DNA of 49,652 bases from IMG/VR virus record IMGVR_UViG_3300044695_007728, positions 1 to 49,652 of that record; one strand, 5' to 3'. Position 1 is the stretch's first letter; every line of letters begins with the position of its first letter. A model generated the notes under the pieces. That model searched no databases and was not told the origin of the DNA. It worked only from the letters and a program-made list of their open reading frames with translations. Origin of the DNA: a virus. The position numbers and the translations under genes are program-made. This document shows positions 40,959 to 48,817 of this stretch, one piece after another.

Positions 40959-41800
40959 TGTTTAAAGTTTGCTCTAAATGTAAAGAATCGAAATCTTTAG
41001 ATTGTTTTGGCAAGTGTAACACAGCCAAAGACGGTAAACAATGGCAGTGTAAAACTTGTCAACAAACATATAAAAAATCACAAAGAAATAACATAAATAA
41101 ACAACAAAAAGAATACAGGAAAAAACATTCGGTGAAACTTCTAGAAAAAAGAAGACTTTATCAAGAAAAAAACATAGAACATATTCAAGAACAAAATTAT
41201 CAATATAGACTAAATAATAAAGAAAAAATTATTCAACAAGAAAGAGAAAGAAGGAAAAATAATCCAGAACGAGCCAAAGAAATTACTAGAAAAAGCAAAC
41301 TAAAGCATAGAGATAAAATTTTAGCAGCAAATAAAGAGTATAGAGAAAAAAATAAAGACAAAATTAAAGAATACAATCAAAAACCAGAAGTTGTTGCTCG
41401 TAGACAAGCTAATAGATTAAAAAATAAAGAAAAAATTAATACTAATAAAAAACATAAAGAAAAACTAAGAAGAAATACTGATCCGTCGTATAAATTAATT
41501 ACAAATCAAAGAACACGAATTACTGGAATACTAAAAAAACACAAAACAGATAAAACATTAAATCTATTAGGTTGTTCAGCTCAATTTTTGAGAACATATA
41601 TAGAAAATAAATTCTTGGAAGGTATGACTTGGGATAATTATGGAAAGCATGGATGGCATATAGATCATATCATTCCTTGTTCTAGCTTTAATTTAACCGA
41701 TTCAACTCAACAACAGATTTGTTTTCACTATACCAACTTACAGCCATTATGGGCTATAGACAATCTTAAAAAAAGCAATAAAATTTTATCAAAAGGATAA
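40958..41800 (+). CDS. HNH endonuclease with zinc ribbon and long basic helix
   Basis: The 280-residue protein starts with GTG overlapping the upstream stop. A zinc ribbon at 5-35 (CSKC...CKTC) is followed by about 150 residues of Lys-, Arg- and Glu-rich helix. A C-terminal HNH reads HGWHIDHIIPCSSFNL, then TNLQPLWAIDNLKKS. It is probably a homing-type nuclease inserted among lysis-type genes. Its A-rich composition is unlike its neighbours. Confidence 0.86.
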   Translation: MFKVCSKCKESKSLDCFGKCNTAKDGKQWQCKTCQQTYKKSQRNNINKQQKEYRKKHSVKLLEKRRLYQEKNIEHIQEQNYQYRLNNKEKIIQQERERRKNNPERAKEITRKSKLKHRDKILAANKEYREKNKDKIKEYNQKPEVVARRQANRLKNKEKINTNKKHKEKLRRNTDPSYKLITNQRTRITGILKKHKTDKTLNLLGCSAQFLRTYIENKFLEGMTWDNYGKHGWHIDHIIPCSSFNLTDSTQQQICFHYTNLQPLWAIDNLKKSNKILSKG

Positions 41801-41805
41801 TACAC

Positions 41806-42732
41806 ATGCCAAGAATGACTTCAAAAGAACTTTATGATAATTATAGACAAGGTTTTAGTGGTTGTATTTGGCAACAAGAAGTATTTGACTATTTAATGGA
41901 AAATTCAAAATATCCATTATTTAGCGATGCTAGTAAAAAAATTAGTGGTAGCGGTAAAGGAAAACTTTCAACACCATACAAGAGTGTGTTAAAATTTGAT
42001 AAAAATCCTTATAATGAAAGACAAACCACTGGAGATTGTGTAAGTCACGGAACACGAAATGCTACTGATGTTACGCGAGCAGTAGAAATAGACATAGGAA
42101 ATGAGAGAGAGGATTGGATAGCAAAAGGAGCAACAGAAGCCATATATGGAAGTAGGGGTGGATCGTTTCAAGGTATGAGTTGCTCTAGAGCCGCAGAATT
42201 TGTTAGTAAAATTGGTGGAATAGTAGTAAGAAAAAATTATCCTGGGGTTGCAGACTTTAGTAAATATAATGGCAATCTCGGCGCTGGCTGGGGAGGTAGA
42301 GGATTACCTGACAAAGTAATAGACACAGCGAACGACCACCAGATCAAGACTGCTTCACTAATACGAACAGTAGAAGAAGCTAGGGATGCTCTTGCTAATG
42401 GTTATGGATTAGCTGTATGTTCTAATTATGGATTTAGCAATACTAGAGATAAAAAGGGATTTGCTAGAACATCTGGTAACTGGGGTCATTGTATGGCCTG
42501 GATAGCTTGTGATGATACTGGTAGTGAGCCAGCGTTTCTCGTTCAAAATAGCTGGGGTAAATGGAATGATGGTGGACATCCAGAATGGGGTCCTATTCCA
42601 GAAGGGTCGTTTTTAATCCACGCTGATGTTGCTGCTGGAATGCTATCTGCTAATGGCTCTTATGCTTTTAGTGGTTTTGATGGCTTTCCTTTACAAAAAC
42701 TACCAAGCTATGGATTCGAAGATTATCTATAA
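41806..42732 (+). CDS. Papain-like (C1) cysteine peptidase
   Basis: The 308-residue protein has QTTGDCVSHGTRNATD (catalytic Gln and Cys), NWGHCMAWIACDD (His) and LVQNSWGKWND (Asn), the C1 layout. There is no signal peptide. It may act as a virion-borne peptidase or in lysis, being next to membrane-type genes. Many phage C1 proteins have unknown targets. Confidence 0.87.
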   Translation: MPRMTSKELYDNYRQGFSGCIWQQEVFDYLMENSKYPLFSDASKKISGSGKGKLSTPYKSVLKFDKNPYNERQTTGDCVSHGTRNATDVTRAVEIDIGNEREDWIAKGATEAIYGSRGGSFQGMSCSRAAEFVSKIGGIVVRKNYPGVADFSKYNGNLGAGWGGRGLPDKVIDTANDHQIKTASLIRTVEEARDALANGYGLAVCSNYGFSNTRDKKGFARTSGNWGHCMAWIACDDTGSEPAFLVQNSWGKWNDGGHPEWGPIPEGSFLIHADVAAGMLSANGSYAFSGFDGFPLQKLPSYGFEDYL

Positions 42733-42821
42733 GAAAACTGACCGCCACCATAGGAGTAATAATACTATGGGGCGGAATAGTCTACGCCCTAATCAAAGAT
42801 TATATACAGGATAGATTTTAG
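42733..42821 (+). other. Open frame for a membrane helix lacking an ATG
   Basis: A frame ending at TAG 42819-42821 encodes LTATIGVIILWGGIVYALIK then DYIQDRF, a convincing single membrane helix with a polar end. No ATG, GTG or TTG lies in position; only a CTG or ATT codon could start it. It may be a non-standard start, a remnant, or a chance frame. Confidence 0.3.
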
Positions 42822-42988
42822 CAATCTCCTAAATTGGCCCAACAAGTTTCGAAGTCGCCGTAGCATATGCCATCAATATTGGCACACATAGCCTCTCCAA
42901 AATTGTCGCAGGTCCCCCACGAATTGCAGCAATAACACGGTTTCCCATTCAAAACACTATAAATTGGCCCATCATTATCATATGTCAT
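42818..42988 (-). CDS. Cysteine-rich microprotein, antisense orientation
   Basis: On the minus strand ATG at 42988 opens 56 residues with eight Cys (CYCC, then GTC, AMC, GIC, ETC and a final C) and many Gly, Asn and Asp. AAAAGG lies eight bases before the ATG. The frame remains open further upstream without another start, so it could be the end of an older, longer gene. The Cys spacing suggests disulphides or metal binding. It faces the papain-like gene tail to tail. No family is recognised. Confidence 0.5.
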   Translation of the reverse strand: MTYDNDGPIYSVLNGKPCYCCNSWGTCDNFGEAMCANIDGICYGDFETCWANLGDC

Positions 42989-43093
42989 AAAATTAGCCTT
43001 TTTAAAATTTACATCAGAAGTTACCCCCCAACTAGAGGGTTGTATGTATTATAATAAATGATACACCTAACACCTAACACAGATTTAAAAATT

Positions 43094-43112
43094 GGTGTAT
43101 TAATACTATAAT
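43094..43112 (+). promoter_or_regulatory. GGTGTATTAA element with TATAAT
   Basis: GGTGTATTAA (43094-43103) is followed by TATAAT (43107-43112), 26 bases before ATG 43139. It would drive the membrane-type genes to 44312. Upstream, 43048-43081 holds a CCTAACAC direct repeat. Confidence 0.5.
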
Positions 43113-43138
43113 CCTTCCTTTCTACAGAGATTATTTCT

Positions 43139-43318
43139 ATGAGACTAATAGACAGAATAGCTTTAAATAGAGCAGTTGCGATGATTTTAAGTTTCATCCT
43201 CTCTCTGGTCAAGATATTTAAAAAAGAGTCTGACAGCCCCGCTCCGAGTGGTCCAGTAAAGCCTAAAAAACGACTGGTAAAAGATTTACTAGACAACGTA
43301 CTCCCTTGGAGAAAATGA
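43139..43318 (+). CDS. Small membrane-type protein (59 aa)
   Basis: A 59-residue frame starting MRLIDRIALNRAVAMILSF with one hydrophobic segment at 12-25. A Pro- and Lys-rich tail ends in NVLPWRK. It is one base before the next gene and lies after a promoter-like element. It may be a small virion or lysis protein. Confidence 0.65.
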   Translation: MRLIDRIALNRAVAMILSFILSLVKIFKKESDSPAPSGPVKPKKRLVKDLLDNVLPWRK

Positions 43319-43319
43319 T

Positions 43320-43670
43320 ATGACTAAAATATTTTTAGGTTTGTTCTGCGTAGCCCTATTTTTAGGAAATATTAATTACTATGGGTCTACCGTTGCATGT
43401 GTCACTTTAGCTGGCGGTATTATTAAAGCAAAGCATACACAGGAAGTATCAGAAAAGTATAAAAGAAAAGATTGCCCAGTCTGCAAAGGTAAGGGTTGGT
43501 ATATGAGTGGAGACGGTATTCTTAAAATTGATTGTACTTATTGTGAAGCAGATAAAGGGTCTCTATCTTTAGGTGCTATTAAGTCAATCTCTCCAAAAGT
43601 TTATTCTTCACCATCAGATTGTCCAAACGGTAACTGTCCTATTCCTAAAACCAAAACCTTGAGGAGATAA
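43320..43670 (+). CDS. Secreted or anchored DnaJ-type zinc-finger protein
   Basis: The 116-residue protein has a hydrophobic N-terminal segment (KIFLGLFCVALFLGNINYYG). A CPVCKGKGWY...CTYCEAD pair resembles half of the DnaJ central zinc finger, and the tail is rich in Pro and Cys. It is probably membrane-anchored or exported. AGAAAATGAT gives a weak ribosome site. Confidence 0.62.
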   Translation: MTKIFLGLFCVALFLGNINYYGSTVACVTLAGGIIKAKHTQEVSEKYKRKDCPVCKGKGWYMSGDGILKIDCTYCEADKGSLSLGAIKSISPKVYSSPSDCPNGNCPIPKTKTLRR

Positions 43671-43672
43671 TT

Positions 43673-44071
43673 ATGGCAGACAATGAAAAACTCAAAGCTA
43701 TAGCTATTAAAGTATTAGAAAAGTCTAATATTCCTAAAGAAGATAATTATGGTTTTGCAATCGTTACCATACTGATGATAATTAGTATTATACTAACATG
43801 CGTAAGAATACTACAAGAATGTAATAAGACCAAAATTAGAGAACTGTCCACAGACCAAGATAAGTATGCTCTATATGGAGAACAACTTAAAACTTTTAGC
43901 GAAAAGCGCGGCTGGTTTACAAAAATGAGAATTAAAAAAATACTAAGAAGAGAAATGAAAAAAGAAGACTATGAAAAATATTCTTTGGCTATTTTAGGTG
44001 CTTTGTTAAATACAGGAGAAATTCTCACGGATGATGAAATTATTACTTTAGTGGAGGCTGCACATGTTTAG
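43673..44071 (+). CDS. Membrane protein, unknown
   Basis: The 132-residue protein has one helix at about 27-48 (GFAIVTILMIISIILTCVRI), then a basic helical part and LNTGEILTDDEIITLVEAAH. GAGGAGA precedes the ATG. It overlaps the next gene by 8 bases. Confidence 0.6.
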   Translation: MADNEKLKAIAIKVLEKSNIPKEDNYGFAIVTILMIISIILTCVRILQECNKTKIRELSTDQDKYALYGEQLKTFSEKRGWFTKMRIKKILRREMKKEDYEKYSLAILGALLNTGEILTDDEIITLVEAAHV

Positions 44072-44312
44072 TATGTTAATATGGGGCGTATATGGTTTAT
44101 TTGTAGGTAGTATTGCTAAGAGTATAGTTCCAGGAGAAGAGAACTTCGGTTTCTGGAAAACAATAGCTCTGGGGGTAGCAGGATCATATTGTGGTGGAAT
44201 CATTACCTATTTATTAGGTATAACACCGCTCCAGCCTACTGGAGTAATTATGGGTGTTGCCGGAGCAATAGCTTCACTAGTATTCTATAAAAAGCTATTA
44301 GAGAAAAATTAA
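44064..44312 (+). CDS. GlsB/YeaQ/YmgE-like small membrane protein
   Basis: The 82-residue protein has three hydrophobic helices. It contains WGVYGLFVGSIAKSIVPGEE, then GVAGSYCGGIITYLLG and GVIMGVAGAIASLVFYK. This Gly-rich layout matches transglycosylase-associated (GlsB/YeaQ) proteins. In phages such proteins occur near lysis genes, possibly as holins; that is inferred. Confidence 0.75.
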   Translation: MFSMLIWGVYGLFVGSIAKSIVPGEENFGFWKTIALGVAGSYCGGIITYLLGITPLQPTGVIMGVAGAIASLVFYKKLLEKN

Positions 44313-44325
44313 TTTATGGGGCCTT

Positions 44326-45261
44326 ATGGTTGATGAAAAAGTCACAGTGTTACTATGGCTATATCATCATGATTTATGGCCCGAGTTTTTAAAGCTATTA
44401 CTGCCTCTTGAGCCCCATATCAAATTACATATAGGGTTATATTATCAGCATAGTTCTAAAAAAATAGAATATGATGCTATAAAGTATTTTGAAGACGTTC
44501 ATTTAAACGTCTATGATAATTATGGAGCTGATCTTCCTTGTTTTCTAAATCAGTTACAAAGTGTGGATACAGATCTTTTTATTAAAATCCACAGTAAAAA
44601 ATCTATGTGGGGAGTCAAGTCCAGCGTTAACTGGAGAGCTGTGCTTCTACAAGATCTTATAGGATCTATAGATATTCTACGGTCAAATATGAAACAAGCA
44701 TCAGAGAACCATAAAATAGGAATGATTAGTAACAAAAATCTTTTATTAGACAATCGAGAACTAGCTCATACCAACAAAATAAAAGAGCTATGCAAGATAA
44801 TCAAAGTTCCTTACAAGAGGGTTGCCCACTCTAGCTTTCCTGCTGGGAATATGTTTTTGGGTAAGACAAAAATTTTTCAAAAATACTTCAATGATATAAC
44901 ACTCCCAATTATAGACGAAAAATTAAAGAAAGAAACAGGAAAAGTTAATGAGATTCAATCAGGAACATTTTCTCATGCGCTAGAACGAATGTTCGGCTAT
45001 ATTATTAAACACGAACGATTATCATTTGAGCACCCGAACCATCGACCAATAAAGATTTTAAATGATAAGGCGCCGGATGGCTATTTCAACCTAATACTCC
45101 TTTACGACAACTCCTGCTATATTCAAGAAGACTTAAATATGGATGGAGAAATAATAGAAAATAATAAAGACTATTTAATAATTGAATGGAAATACTTAGA
45201 GCCAATCATTAAACAAAAATATATTAAGATAACACACGATACTATTGTTAGAGACGGGTAA
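44326..45261 (+). CDS. RgpF-like polysaccharide glycosyltransferase
   Basis: The 311-residue protein has NYGADLPCFLNQL, LFIKIHSKKSMWG, NWRAVLLQDLIGS and FPAGNMFLGKTKIF. These are features of the rhamnan synthesis F (RgpF) family. The last part has GTFSHALERMFGYII. It opens the glycosyltransferase cluster at the window end. Confidence 0.8.
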   Translation: MVDEKVTVLLWLYHHDLWPEFLKLLLPLEPHIKLHIGLYYQHSSKKIEYDAIKYFEDVHLNVYDNYGADLPCFLNQLQSVDTDLFIKIHSKKSMWGVKSSVNWRAVLLQDLIGSIDILRSNMKQASENHKIGMISNKNLLLDNRELAHTNKIKELCKIIKVPYKRVAHSSFPAGNMFLGKTKIFQKYFNDITLPIIDEKLKKETGKVNEIQSGTFSHALERMFGYIIKHERLSFEHPNHRPIKILNDKAPDGYFNLILLYDNSCYIQEDLNMDGEIIENNKDYLIIEWKYLEPIIKQKYIKITHDTIVRDG

Positions 45262-45262
45262 A

Positions 45263-46048
45263 ATGAACTTTATCACTATTTGTGGCATCATCAAAAACGA
45301 AGCCGATTATCTTAAGGATTGGATAGAGTTTCATCAAAAAATAGGAGTAGAAAAATTTGTTCTATATAATGATCACTCTACGGATCATTCTATGGATATT
45401 TTATCTCCATTTATTAAGAATCAAACTGTTAGTCTAATAGATCATAAAGACGCTACTGGTGCTAGACAACTCACAAGCTACACACACTATGTAACAAATT
45501 TCGACAAAGACTCTGTTTGGTCTGCATATATAGACGTAGATGAGTTTTTGTATGCTACTAATAATGATTTGCCTCAAACTCTCAAAAATAAAAACGATCA
45601 AAAAACCATAGCTATTAATTGGGTTTGTTTTTTTTCTAAAGATCATCAATACTCAAGTGAGCCTATTTGGTTGAGGTCAAAATACAGAACGCCTTTTGAC
45701 TTTAGCTGGAACAGGCATGTTAAGCTATTAGTACAGCAGGATACTATCAAATACTTTTACAACCCACATGCAATATGCCCAAAGAACAATTTGCCAGTAT
45801 TTAATAGCCAAAATAATATTATTCAACAAGATAGCCAAAATTTACAGGGTGCTTTAGTAGACATAGATATGAATAACTATTTACCAGATATTAAGATTCA
45901 TCATTACTATATTAAATCTAAAGAGGAATTCCAGAACAAAATGATCCACGGATGGAAACAGATGAAAGACCAAAAAGTAATAGATAGTACCTTTGACAAT
46001 TTAACACAACAATCTACCATATTAGATACAAGTATAATTCAAACATAA
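45263..46048 (+). CDS. Glycosyltransferase family 92-like
   Basis: 261 residues from ATG at 45263 (a start 18 bases upstream overlaps the previous gene). It has GIIKNEADYLKDWIEFH, FVLYNDHSTD, AYIDVDEFL (DxD) and KIHHYYIKSKEEF. This is the DUF23/GT92 layout. Sugar and acceptor are unknown. Confidence 0.87.
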   Translation: MNFITICGIIKNEADYLKDWIEFHQKIGVEKFVLYNDHSTDHSMDILSPFIKNQTVSLIDHKDATGARQLTSYTHYVTNFDKDSVWSAYIDVDEFLYATNNDLPQTLKNKNDQKTIAINWVCFFSKDHQYSSEPIWLRSKYRTPFDFSWNRHVKLLVQQDTIKYFYNPHAICPKNNLPVFNSQNNIIQQDSQNLQGALVDIDMNNYLPDIKIHHYYIKSKEEFQNKMIHGWKQMKDQKVIDSTFDNLTQQSTILDTSIIQT

Positions 46049-46073
46049 GACCCTAATTATAGTAGTTTATCAA

Positions 46074-47990
46074 ATGCCGTGGATCCTTTCTCCTCAAATC
46101 ATAGCTCAAGTAAATGATAATCGCAATTTATTGCCAAAAAACTTTGATTATCAAACATATATAGATCTTAATCCGGATTTATCGGCAGCGGGCATAGATG
46201 ACGAAATCAAAGCAATACATCATTTTTTACTGTTCGGGAAAAATGAAAATAGACTATTTTTTCGTCATCCAATCAAAATTAACCAGCATGAAATTAAACC
46301 AAAAGATATTCAAGCGGCACACGAGCCGTCGAACATTAATAAAAAAATACTTATTAAAATTCCTACACTAGGTAGACCTGAACAACTACTAAGTTCTATA
46401 GAATCTTTTTCTAATAGTGCACACAATGAAAAAAATATATACTTCATTATTACTATTGACAAAAATGACTCATTAAGCAATAATAGTAAAATATTAAACC
46501 AATTAAAAAAGTATAAAAATCTAATAGTATGTAAAGAAGATACCTCTTCTAAAATAGATGCTTATAATCTTAATATTGATCTAATCAATTTTGATATTCT
46601 AATATTATCTTCTGACGATATGACTGTAACTCAACAGGGATATGATCAAATCATTATTGATAATATGCATAAATATTTTCCTAAACTAGATGGGGTCTTA
46701 TGGTTTGATACCGGAGATAAAAATCTTAGAACAAATACTTTGGCTATTATAGGAAAAAGTCTATATGATGAAATTAAACCGATATATAAATATTGTTACA
46801 CTGGATACTATTGTGATGATGAATTTAGTCAGATAGCGTTTAAACTAGGAAAGATGGTTAGAGTTAATCAGCAAATTATTAAACATAATATACCCGATCA
46901 CTTAGATATGTCTAACGACACAACCTATTTAAAAAGCTTATCCTATGGATCTAAAGACAGGACCATTTATAAGATTAGAAAGAAAATACAGTTTGATATT
47001 CCAGGAGTAGAACCACTACCATCTTATCATAATATTCCTAAAGAGTTTATGGTGGCCAAGAGAAACAAAAACTGGCCTAATTTTTGGCTAGCACCAGAAG
47101 CTAGATATGACGACCCTATTAGCTCAATGGATCTATATGCTATAGAAGAGATGGATAAAACCGTAACCAAGATGGATAAAACAGAGTTCACCTGCTTTGC
47201 TAAAAACTATTTTAGAGATTTTAGATGGACTATTCCTCCTGTTATTCATCAAATATGGGTTGGTGGGCCAATACCCGCACCAATTAAAGAGATGATGGAA
47301 ACGTTTTCTATAGACTATATTAAACAGTATCCTGGTTTTAGATATATTTTATGGGATGATGCAAAGTTAAAGAATCTCAAGATGATCAATAGGGATCTTT
47401 TTGACAAAGAGACAAAATACGATTGTAAATCTGATATTGCTAGAGTAGAAATCTTAAATCAGTTCGGCGGTATTTTTATAGATTCTGATACTATATGGTT
47501 AGGCAATAAATCTTTATTAAGTATTCAACACCTAATATCTTATGGAATACTAATTGCTTATGAAAAAATAGGAAAAAAGATAGGTAAAGGATATTTAAAT
47601 GAGAACACAACGCGGTGCGCTAATGGGGTTTTTGGTGCAACAATACAGAATCCAATTATGGCCTACCTTATTGGTCAAATGAGAATTTCATATGAGAATA
47701 ATAGAAAACATGGAGTTGTAGCGGCAACTGGACCAGATTTTGTTCAGTCTGTGTTTGATTCTTTGCAATCAGACATTAATATTAAGATATTGGATCATAA
47801 ATATTTTTACCCCTCTTGGTGGTGTGTCAATAAACAAAATAATCCTGAATATCATAAATTTGTAAAAGATAGCTCTTTAAGCAAAGAGGGACTAATTAAA
47901 AAATACCCAGAAGCGATACTTTTCCATAAGGGCTGGACATCTGCTAAAAATACGGACTGGGCACCGGCCAAAGAAAGTATAGGAAAATGA
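46074..47990 (+). CDS. Multidomain glycosyltransferase (two catalytic domains)
   Basis: The 638-residue protein has three parts. Residues 20-65 carry FDYQTYIDLNPDLSAAG, a module found next to glycosyltransferases. A GT-A domain at about 90-290 has KIPTLGRPEQLL and ILSSDDMTV. A C-terminal OCH1-like domain has VIHQIWVGGP, SDIARVEIL and GGIFIDSDTIW (DxD). It may add two sugars in sequence. It overlaps the next gene by ATGA. Confidence 0.85.
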   Translation: MPWILSPQIIAQVNDNRNLLPKNFDYQTYIDLNPDLSAAGIDDEIKAIHHFLLFGKNENRLFFRHPIKINQHEIKPKDIQAAHEPSNINKKILIKIPTLGRPEQLLSSIESFSNSAHNEKNIYFIITIDKNDSLSNNSKILNQLKKYKNLIVCKEDTSSKIDAYNLNIDLINFDILILSSDDMTVTQQGYDQIIIDNMHKYFPKLDGVLWFDTGDKNLRTNTLAIIGKSLYDEIKPIYKYCYTGYYCDDEFSQIAFKLGKMVRVNQQIIKHNIPDHLDMSNDTTYLKSLSYGSKDRTIYKIRKKIQFDIPGVEPLPSYHNIPKEFMVAKRNKNWPNFWLAPEARYDDPISSMDLYAIEEMDKTVTKMDKTEFTCFAKNYFRDFRWTIPPVIHQIWVGGPIPAPIKEMMETFSIDYIKQYPGFRYILWDDAKLKNLKMINRDLFDKETKYDCKSDIARVEILNQFGGIFIDSDTIWLGNKSLLSIQHLISYGILIAYEKIGKKIGKGYLNENTTRCANGVFGATIQNPIMAYLIGQMRISYENNRKHGVVAATGPDFVQSVFDSLQSDINIKILDHKYFYPSWWCVNKQNNPEYHKFVKDSSLSKEGLIKKYPEAILFHKGWTSAKNTDWAPAKESIGK

Positions 47991-48817
47991 ATATTGTTAC
48001 AATCATGAATTATGACTGGTCAAAAAAACAAAGTCTTGACCTATGTTATACTTGGATAAAACAATGTAAAATATGGCTATCCAAATATGACACAGTATAT
48101 GTTTATAGTCTTAAGCCTCTTCCAGATGGTCTCAAAAAATCCATGCTATCTTCTGATACCTGTGTTTTTAAATCTGTGATAGTCAAAAAATTTGCTCACA
48201 CAGACAGTATTCATTTTGGTTGCGAAGCACACATGGTAATTTCTAATCATAACTTCTTATTTAAACTATATAATACTACTCAAATTAATTTTCCTTTTTT
48301 GTTTATGGATTGTGATGCATTTATAGTAGGATCAATAGACAAGTTAAACAGTATTTTTGAAACCACCAAAGATCAAATTTTTTTCTTGGACCATGAACCA
48401 AACATACCAGCAGAAACAATTTTTCTACCTCCGTTTATTAATTCTGGTGTGTTCATTATGAATGATCCAAAACATCTAATATATAACTGGGATAAAATTT
48501 ATAGATTTGCTATGTCTATCAACTTTATTCCTAGATTCCATAATTCTAATCAGATTATACCGGGAACTGATCAGTCTATAATCAAAAGCTATTTAGACCA
48601 TATCAAATATGACTACTCACACAAAAACTTCACTATTGACCACAACACGGCCGGATCTATGATAAATGAATGGTACAGAAATAAAGAAAACAAACTACAA
48701 ACTACTCTTAAAAACGACCCTTCCACCACATGTAAAATAGTGCATTACTGGGGAAAGAATAAAAATATGCTATTTAATAGTCCTCTCATAGTAGCAGAAA
48801 AGGTCTCTTCATCATGA
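47987..48817 (+). CDS. Glycosyltransferase with DCD motif
   Basis: The 276-residue protein has FLFMDCDAFIVGSID (DxD), INSGVFIMND and PGTDQSIIKSYL, then IVHYWGK. These are features of GT8 and similar retaining enzymes. It overlaps both neighbours. Confidence 0.75.
   Translation: MNIVTIMNYDWSKKQSLDLCYTWIKQCKIWLSKYDTVYVYSLKPLPDGLKKSMLSSDTCVFKSVIVKKFAHTDSIHFGCEAHMVISNHNFLFKLYNTTQINFPFLFMDCDAFIVGSIDKLNSIFETTKDQIFFLDHEPNIPAETIFLPPFINSGVFIMNDPKHLIYNWDKIYRFAMSINFIPRFHNSNQIIPGTDQSIIKSYLDHIKYDYSHKNFTIDHNTAGSMINEWYRNKENKLQTTLKNDPSTTCKIVHYWGKNKNMLFNSPLIVAEKVSSS

Noticed and set aside
42626-42814. 62-residue + strand frame overlapping the papain-like gene end
   Set aside because: It is mostly inside the peptidase gene in another frame and has no clear ribosome site.
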